A DNA stretch of 11,306 nucleotides from the NCBI GenBank assembly GCA_900770405.1, contig CAAGKL010000290.1, positions 1 to 11,306 of the forward strand. The letters run 5' to 3'. Positions 7,401 to 11,306 of the stretch are shown here, one piece after another. The translations under genes were made by a program, and so were the position numbers. The notes under the pieces are model-generated. The model was not told where the DNA came from, made no database searches, and saw only the letters and a program-made list of their open reading frames with translations. Numbering within the stretch: position 1 is the first letter of the stretch; the number at the start of each line of letters is the position of its first letter. The DNA is from Clostridia bacterium (GTDB taxonomy: Bacteria; Bacillota; Clostridia; UBA1381).

Positions 7401-7868
7401 GGTATTTTTGTAGCTGTAGATGATGTTGACATAGCCGCCCTGCGTGCTCGAGGTGTTTTTGTTCACCACAAGCGACTGGGTAACCTCGATGCCGTCCACG
7501 CTCCACACGCTGACGATAGCCGAGCGCTCGCTGTCCACCCTGTACTCATATGGCGCTCTCACCATAGTCCCCTGCGAGCTGCCGTAAACGTAGTCGTGCA
7601 CCTCGTTGTTTTTCTTAATCCGCACCGTTGTGTACGAGGTGGCAAACTTGTCGTCATCATCGTAGAGCAGCGGCTTGTTGTCGTCAAAGCGCTTTGCCGG
7701 CACACCCTTAATCGTGTTTATTCCGTATGCCGAGCCGTCGCTCTTTGCCGTGACCTCAATGTAGGCATTATCGACGCTGATGTCGCCTATCGCCGCAAGG
7801 ACAGAGCCCTGCGGCAGCAAGCCGACACATATGATAAGCGTCAGAAAAAGCGATATTATTCTTTTCAT
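888..7868 (-). CDS. Giant SLH-anchored surface protein (2326 aa)
   Basis: A secreted cell-surface protein, probably held on the wall by SLH repeats that bind secondary cell-wall polymer. Start: ATG at 7868, with GGAG (7875-7878) six bases upstream and a Sec signal peptide, MKRIISLFLTLIICVGLLPQ, ending near VLA-A. An in-frame ATG at 7904 would add MCRGFCGGMEID before it and is less likely. Approximate order by residue: 25-298, a beta module with an IRMLLDTKIADNDGG motif and a closing YGVGELGE; about 300-600, Ig-like material; 612-634, a charged helix; about 770-1218, beta-strand-rich core broken by Ser/Gly and Ala/Asn low-complexity inserts; about 1350-1520, Ig-like; 1521-1640, fibronectin-III-like; 1641-1752, CARDB-like; 1752-1940, two Ig-like modules; about 1961-1985, acidic then Gly/Ser linker; 1987-2141, the beta domain often seen before SLH repeats; 2143-2326, three SLH repeats. 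I see no catalytic motif. It starts 43 bp after the upstream gene and is probably co-transcribed with it. Domain names are judged by eye. Confidence 0.96.
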   Translation of the reverse strand: MKRIISLFLTLIICVGLLPQGSVLAAIGDISVDNAYIEVTAKSDGSAYGINTIKGVPAKRFDDNKPLLYDDDDKFATSYTTVRIKKNNEVHDYVYGSSQGTMVRAPYEYRVDSERSAIVSVWSVDGIEVTQSLVVNKNTSSTQGGYVNIIYSYKNTGAERAEVGIRMLLDTKIADNDGGQFYKNGSEIPITKEVEFTGDSIPEWYSISDSVTYSTTSAYGLLKNNGMRRMPDKVQMAHWFNLANTLWDYSVNGSVNFDDYYNEYRCPDSAISIMFDPEIVTPGQELSVDTMYGVGELGEMEVSSEYCVMTITQKELLKPNADNTGYANDGEVTLYLTIDNSDPDSRQIVDGKLRLVFEDKILDDELNMTQEPALWVATETEEDEVISVGTINRGKIKRNIPIKLKARPVYEKLSSNKDADAPDIRYTPADGYRLRTGIDTRKISFQLTGDGMTIPAVANKIVTLPALGKGGVDIGFTGIDPKIIYYKGYSYFSVQGVGDNFGALSDKSNWTAYLRNVVTNEIINVDSFNCSVDTINTQLGLLVDMDGRLGEFELTVEFKNNLAGKEKHTFSDSRDHIITSSDEKYRNRGYSVATIARFNDKNNYEMRLFSADAGKGSIEEQFEEYKKQIEKDKGEILIEARGVFKVNYDVENGKSAETAASKPICVSTDKDRSNDSVLGFETIPGSDNIKVNRILYYNAMTPLTFKADFDSGKPTAFRVEGDGDLSIINASTIWKHKFMIRMITDQYYTYEEDESGMKGGSAPQLQLLGGGWLLQNMGGFIFSLNYGELGCQDGRYTINFSGSISFPLGMSKNSDDSANTGSGSTGSGAAPANAASTASSGSSSGSSSGSSSGSSSASGGGGSGEASGAKKLFKEGNSATGALGAFGDGGSLGVSIDSILFGEHESRDDENKIETGFVGIAANIKIELPKSVFPAGGAQTNDSRLSSGAAASNPTGSPLVSASSHNATTAAGQNQNAANASTKNLGMLQGFSFGASFNTYEFNAGVDLGIKIGPVSSAFRMSLAEMNNGKICLDSIYLEIKGFVVPIVPGVTNFIGLGGGISDLASSINYKGDARPPVTVNVMAAIDIVSAMALQADLAVSGNGVTFSVTGAPKGFEQIKFIAKGEFDWTTGFSMRLSGTVDIFSGVVLGNVSLGFTTSPRFFMMGKISGSLNIPGLGKLAGVTLAITNDYIAGGVQVLIFSGGFVYYYDTKNFRLLRGSEVDEIDKIDLDAPEMKESDGGSTSGHTFLEVVEVPISDGTVQLMGIGAGARVVGSTIDSVVSSAYAAPVQYAAGTIFTTGITDEMISGNDVVMRVYYDGDRAPELEVAGPNGNYPVVLYDFDKTQEENNLAGANMLRSEKTDKDTGAVRKYVYVNITNPSLVKGDWSVRSTNGVEISDYTILTLPTVAPKLSVDSAQISGMKLDASWTAEEDAQVSIALVPCTPDGKPVIESFTDDDGNLIENEHPGYIVAQSKGSGSEVIDVNIPSGQYIVRADAIMNSSAYVSTYTKTPLDYTNTMTLAAPANVTAFAGGDGRLDVSADVPDNATGVQFDVYRRRTDGSEELLPAIGGYVGDYDGAGRINSYFKGENSIVGDDGAVKSTSAIVPGETYFVKARAVNVNEGSGHYNSPQVTSADVVVPVPTPPEAQVRVISYDAKSKTDDKNIPYLQANGSNVLIEYEITNFGTEPNDEVTVRFDIDEKQYGEEIVNNADSGAKGFAAFNLTDGEHFVDVVFINKAGDVTVETRKLSIDTIPADIKIESPQNGSLFDPNEGIKVKLTTDDGAKIDIYLDGEQVVSGDEVNYKKGSDGAGSTTYSTVYEKTVKVPNPGYSHEIKICATDTNGNTTEHIATVVNKSVAKIGGIQILASRSEGSDATELTAVGLDSDGKELGLEIAKNRFNWTLLSDPSEASMFVSDGNSSTVVVQNTASPFSVRAQLALGGGAYLTDIYDSGIVGEQQESEDGKDIDDGKKPTTGGGSSGSSTSNGISKSGLPDEVVRLMNEIKASMGSNAEVTANKMYAGVDLVVKQSDNAAFIGGNDIDAENYLVVGTDADIGGYTAQLDEGCDFRSDIIEARSVSETGKMLIDIKAAGAADVNNLGIYRYAPSIGKWLYVGGNFDAARDMMSIDNADGGRYAVIENPKMAELAFCDIDTSWAQLYIRSLCYAGFIDGYIEDGARYYKPKNEVTRGEFVKLLASAIGLSTEGADASVFADSDSIPTWAAPYAAAAYNAGWFAGVKTERGAEARLSERITRQDAMALVYRVFFDGKPASGTIGFGDSSEVSEYSQTAVSYLTENGVVAGFEDNTLRPKSFLLREQIAKILHTAALK
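5305..5352 (-). repeat. 12-bp tandem repeat x4 encoding SGSS units
   Basis: Four consecutive 12-bp units (plus strand): GATGAGCCCGAC, GAGCTACCCGAT, GAGCTGCCCGAC, GATGAGCCCGAC. The first and last are identical. On the coding strand they give a run of Ser-Gly-Ser-Ser near residues 840-855 of the SLH protein, inside a longer Ser/Gly/Ala stretch. The unit length is a multiple of three, so copy-number change would keep the frame. It acts as a flexible insert within the beta-rich core. Confidence 0.85.
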
Positions 7869-7911
7869 ATCAATCTCCATTCCGCCGCAAAATCCGCGGC
7901 ACATATCTACC

Positions 7912-10900
7912 TTATCCTTCGATGAACAGATACGTCACCTGAATATTGCGGTTTTCAGTCTGCATAAACAGAGTATACAAGCCCGGTTTATCCGCATCAA
8001 GCTTAATTTTCGCATCGGGCTCGGAAAGCGCCTTGAACTTCTTGCCCTTCATCTGCGCTCCGTTATAGTAGCCCTCCGCCAGCGCGTAGGAAACCTTATT
8101 CCCATTCCTGTCGGCGTTCACGAACGTAAGCTCGAGCGCATCGCCGATTAAGAAGTTCTTCTGCTCGCCCGGTATCATAAGCTCGCCGTTTACCGCCGCG
8201 AATACATCGTCGGGGCCGATTACACGGATATTGCGCGTAAGTACAGTCGTGTTGCCGGCAATGTCGGACACCGTGAAAGTCACCGGATAGAGTCCCGGCA
8301 CATTCTGATCAAAGCTGCCGTAATCTATCGCAAGCTCACCCGCAAGTCCCGACTCGCCGTCAGCCGCCGTCACATTCTCGAACGCCGCCTTGTCAAATCC
8401 GCCCGCCTTGATGTAGATATCACGTCTGCCGCCGTATTTCTCCTCGTTATTAACGGTAATTGTCGGCGCATTCGTGTCAACGCGGTCAACCGTAACCCTG
8501 TGGGTCGAGCTGTTGCCGATTTCATCGGTCACCATAAATGTATACACACCGTTTTCGGTCGGCGTAATGCTCGTAGAATCAAGCTTGACGCCGTTTTCAA
8601 CGATGTAGGTCTTAATTCCGTTCGCCTTTGCGTTCGGTGTGACGGTAATCGTCGGTGCGACACATACCCACTCGGTCGGATTGCCCGAATCGGTCGCGGT
8701 CGGCTTTGATGTGTCGATGCCGTCAATATCCACATACAGTGTGTCGAAATTGCCGGCGTTATCCATAAACTTAATCGCATATCTGCCGTTTGCCATAACC
8801 GTGTGGTATCTCGACTGCGAGGTGTTCTGCATAAGAATCGTATCGCTGTCGCCGCCCTCGAGCACGTCACCCGCCGACATCGCCGTCAGCTTGATCGTCG
8901 CCGCGCCGGGGTAATACGCCAGGTCGGCATCGCTCTTTGCGCCATCGGTCGCTATCTTGTTATAGATGACCTCCGCTGACACCTCCGGCTTAACCTTGTC
9001 AATATTATCGACCGTCGCAAGCAGCTGTGCGGTCTCATTTCCGCTCGTGTCGCGGAACTTGAACACTCTCGAGTAATTCTGCTCAAAGGTGTAGACGATG
9101 CTGTTTGAATATGCACCGGTGTAGTCCTTAAGCAGCTTGCCGTCGCCGTAAACCTGATAGTCGCACAGCTTATTAAGGCTGATGTTCGCAATTACATCAG
9201 AATTTGTCGGTGTGGTCTTGCTGTAGCTGATAAACGCTCTCGGTATGCTACGGTCAAGGCTCGACACGTTCAGTCTTACCTCGGTCGTATTGCCCGCCTT
9301 ATCTGCAAACACGAGATCTGCATAGCCGTTGGAGTCGAACACAAGCGTTCTGCTGCCGTCCGCGGCAATCTTAACGTCGGTGCGCGCAAAGCTCTTTTCC
9401 GAGGTCATACCCGCAATCGACACAAGTGAAATCTCCGAGCTCTGATTGATATTATCCGTAAGCTTCACGCTCGCCGTTATGAAGTTTTTCGTTCCGTGTG
9501 CGGCGGGGGTCTGCTCATAGCTCACCTCAGCCTCCGGCGCCTCCTTATCAAAGAGGATACCGCTGATTGTGATTTTTCCGAGGTTTTTCGCCTTCGACGA
9601 ATACTCATAGGTATACTCGTCATCATCGCCTATCTTAATCAGCTTCACCTGTTCGCCGCCGGCGGATATAATCACCTCGACGTCATTTGCCAGATAGCCG
9701 CCCTTATATTTGTAGGTATAGCTCGTATTTGTGTAGTCCGAGTCTGCGACTGTGATGTCGAAATCCTTATCCGACAGCACAGCTGTGCCGCTTGTAAAGC
9801 TTGCCGACAGCTTCACGGGCGTCTTGTCGATATAGTCAACCGAAATGGGGATTGTGCTCATATTGCCCGCCTCGTCCTTCAGCACGAAAGTAAAGCTGCC
9901 GTTGCGCCTGAAGGTGTAGCTCGGGTCAACCGTATTGCCGCGCGAGTCGGTCACCGTCACATTCGCGGGCGCACTGCGGTTGTCGCTTATATCCGCAAGG
10001 CTGACCGTGACGTCGTGGTTCACCAGCGAGCCATCCGACGGACGCGCCGCCGAATATTCAACCTCGCAGGTCGGCGCAGTGCGGTCGAATCTGTTTACAT
10101 TGTATACCTGACGGTATTTGTCCTCCGACATAGTGGGATTTGATACAAAGAATTCCACCTGCGTGTTGTCGGTAACATCCATATAGAAGCTTCTGTAAAG
10201 CGGAGCATCGTCCTCGCTGTCCCCGTCCCTCGTGCCGACTGCGCCCTCGGGCAGGTCGGACAGTCGGTACTGCGCGTAAATTCCGTCATCTGGCAGCGTA
10301 ACCTCAACGCGCGCCTTTGCCGCATTCGTGTACGGAGCATCAAGCGGCTCGCCGTTCACGCTGAAGGTTATGTTCTTCTGCGGAACATAGGGCGCAGTGT
10401 GGTCAATCCAGTCAATGAGTATCGGCAGCGGAATTTTTCTGCCGAGCTCATCGCACAGCGCGTACTGCGTATTTATATTATCAACAAAGCTCAGCGTATG
10501 CTCTCTTGCGAAAGTCTTGCCGTCCGCCGCCATATAGGTCTTTATGTACTTCTCGGCGCAAGCCTCAACAGCCGTTTCACGTATACGCTGATAGCCGCCG
10601 ATTGCCCAGAGACCCTTTGCTATATCGCGCTCCCGAAGCGGGCTGTAGCCGCCGAACGGATTATCGTAGAATACCATATACACCTTCAGCTCGTCGCTGA
10701 TTGTATCCGGGTCTATCTCCCACGCATCGCCGAACGGGTTGATATAGCTGCCCTCCTCGTCCTTATTGATGAGACTTAAGTCGAAGTCCTCTCCGAAATA
10801 GTCTAAAAGCTCTTCCTCCGTGACTGTTTCGGAATAGAACGGGTTTCTTATCGGCTCTGTCGAGAGCGTAAGCTTTTCGGAGTCAATCTCCGTCGGAACG

Positions 10901-11306
10901 CCGAACTCATCGAACGCCTCGGGGTAATTCTTCAGATCCGCCACGCCGTTTCTGACCTCGGGAATATCAATAACCGGCTCTGTCTCAGCTTTACGCTCGA
11001 ACAAGCCTATATCGTTGAGCGTACGGTAGATCTCCCCATCGGTGTCGGTCTCCGCCATATACGTTACCGGTCCGTTCTCGGTGTCGATATGCGGATATGT
11101 CCACTGCTCATATGTCGGTGTCGGCGAGGGATCATTCGGATCCATCGACGGCGACGGTGCATCGGGATTTTCCCAGGTCAGATTGCACAGGCACTCGTTC
11201 ACCAGATAGTCGAGCATATCGCCTACCGGATCAACGTACTGCGGTTCTGTCAGGAAGTTTATATAATTATATATGCTGCCGTCCCAGCTTGTCGGGTCGT
11301 AGTTGA
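7912..11306 (-). CDS. Large Ig-like-repeat surface protein (partial, 5' end outside window)
   Basis: The frame is open from the right edge (about NYDPTSWDGSIYNYINF) through the ATG at 11217, which is therefore probably internal, to a TAA at 7912-7914. About 1130 residues are visible. The first about 300 residues are acidic, include a Pro-rich linker (DAPSPSMDPNDPSPTPT) and three NPF motifs (NPFYSE, NPFGDA, NPFGGY), and match no family I know. Then come about eight Ig-like modules of roughly 80-105 residues, each opening with an [I/F/L/V]D...P junction; most end with a D..GN strand. The last 100 residues are another beta-rich domain ending YLFIEG. No SLH repeats, LPxTG motif or C-terminal membrane segment are present. 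The signal peptide, if any, is off the window. The gene lies 43 bp upstream of the SLH protein gene on the same strand and is probably in its operon. The module style points to a secreted structural or adhesive protein; the role is inferred. Confidence 0.95.
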   Translation of the reverse strand, partial: NYDPTSWDGSIYNYINFLTEPQYVDPVGDMLDYLVNECLCNLTWENPDAPSPSMDPNDPSPTPTYEQWTYPHIDTENGPVTYMAETDTDGEIYRTLNDIGLFERKAETEPVIDIPEVRNGVADLKNYPEAFDEFGVPTEIDSEKLTLSTEPIRNPFYSETVTEEELLDYFGEDFDLSLINKDEEGSYINPFGDAWEIDPDTISDELKVYMVFYDNPFGGYSPLRERDIAKGLWAIGGYQRIRETAVEACAEKYIKTYMAADGKTFAREHTLSFVDNINTQYALCDELGRKIPLPILIDWIDHTAPYVPQKNITFSVNGEPLDAPYTNAAKARVEVTLPDDGIYAQYRLSDLPEGAVGTRDGDSEDDAPLYRSFYMDVTDNTQVEFFVSNPTMSEDKYRQVYNVNRFDRTAPTCEVEYSAARPSDGSLVNHDVTVSLADISDNRSAPANVTVTDSRGNTVDPSYTFRRNGSFTFVLKDEAGNMSTIPISVDYIDKTPVKLSASFTSGTAVLSDKDFDITVADSDYTNTSYTYKYKGGYLANDVEVIISAGGEQVKLIKIGDDDEYTYEYSSKAKNLGKITISGILFDKEAPEAEVSYEQTPAAHGTKNFITASVKLTDNINQSSEISLVSIAGMTSEKSFARTDVKIAADGSRTLVFDSNGYADLVFADKAGNTTEVRLNVSSLDRSIPRAFISYSKTTPTNSDVIANISLNKLCDYQVYGDGKLLKDYTGAYSNSIVYTFEQNYSRVFKFRDTSGNETAQLLATVDNIDKVKPEVSAEVIYNKIATDGAKSDADLAYYPGAATIKLTAMSAGDVLEGGDSDTILMQNTSQSRYHTVMANGRYAIKFMDNAGNFDTLYVDIDGIDTSKPTATDSGNPTEWVCVAPTITVTPNAKANGIKTYIVENGVKLDSTSITPTENGVYTFMVTDEIGNSSTHRVTVDRVDTNAPTITVNNEEKYGGRRDIYIKAGGFDKAAFENVTAADGESGLAGELAIDYGSFDQNVPGLYPVTFTVSDIAGNTTVLTRNIRVIGPDDVFAAVNGELMIPGEQKNFLIGDALELTFVNADRNGNKVSYALAEGYYNGAQMKGKKFKALSEPDAKIKLDADKPGLYTLFMQTENRNIQVTYLFIEG
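8215..10410 (-). repeat. Array of eight diverged Ig-like modules in protein sequence
   Basis: Module junctions, in protein order: IDHTAPYVP (near 10408), FDRTAPTCE (10092), IDKTPVKLS (9831), FDKEAPEAE (9553), LDRSIPRAF (9258), IDKVKPEVS (9002), IDTSKPTAT (8718) and VDTNAPTIT (8481). Most modules close with DEAGN, DKAGN, DTSGN, DNAGN, DEIGN or DIAGN followed by a strand. Spacing gives module lengths of about 105, 87, 93, 98, 85, 95, 79 and 88 residues. The copies share structure but are strongly diverged in sequence, so this is an old array and not a recent DNA duplication. The family looks like bacterial Ig-like/HYR-type extracellular domains. Confidence 0.85.

Noticed and set aside
1..11306. 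CRISPR array, insertion sequence, tRNA or rRNA
   Set aside because: No regularly spaced identical repeats, transposase-like protein, terminal inverted repeats or cloverleaf/rRNA signatures were seen on either strand.

Overview
The window is dominated by two very large minus-strand genes for secreted surface proteins, which fill about 92% of it. Both look Gram-positive. The downstream one has a Sec signal peptide at its start and three S-layer homology (SLH) repeats at its end. The upstream one is a chain of immunoglobulin-like modules and runs off the right edge. A broken small gene on the plus strand encodes a copper-amine-oxidase-N-terminal-like 'stalk' domain. SLH proteins together with stalk-domain proteins suggest a Firmicute, most likely a Clostridia-type anaerobe. 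This is inferred from domain style only; no marker gene is present.

Layout, left to right. Positions 2-52 (+) hold the last 16 codons of an unidentified gene. Positions 53-147 contain no gene. Positions 148-379 (+) form a compact transcription unit: an extended -10 promoter, a structured leader or small RNA of about 197 nt built round a 14-bp perfect helix, and a strong intrinsic terminator with a UUCG tetraloop. Positions 414-739 (+) hold a 9-bp inverted repeat that overlaps a ribosome binding site, then a stalk-domain gene broken by a -1 shift at a run of seven A. Positions 774-813 are a 15-bp bidirectional terminator that separates the plus-strand cassette from the convergent minus-strand operon. 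Positions 888-7868 (-) encode a 2326-residue SLH-anchored protein. Positions 7912-11306 (-, 5' end missing) encode at least 1130 residues with about eight tandem Ig-like modules.

The two minus-strand genes are 43 bp apart and share the same kind of module junction (an [I/V/F/L]D...P motif after a 'D..GN' strand), so they are probably co-transcribed. The simplest reading is an extracellular pair. The SLH protein can bind the secondary cell-wall polymer, and its neighbour, with no anchor visible, may be held at the surface by it. No enzyme active site is recognisable in either.

The flanking protein genes are GC-rich while positions 53-887 are strongly AT-rich, so the leader RNA/stalk cassette has a different base composition from its surroundings. 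The items most worth a second look are the leader RNA with its terminator and possible antiterminator, the A-run frameshift, and the unassigned beta-strand-rich core of the SLH protein, which is interrupted by low-complexity inserts.
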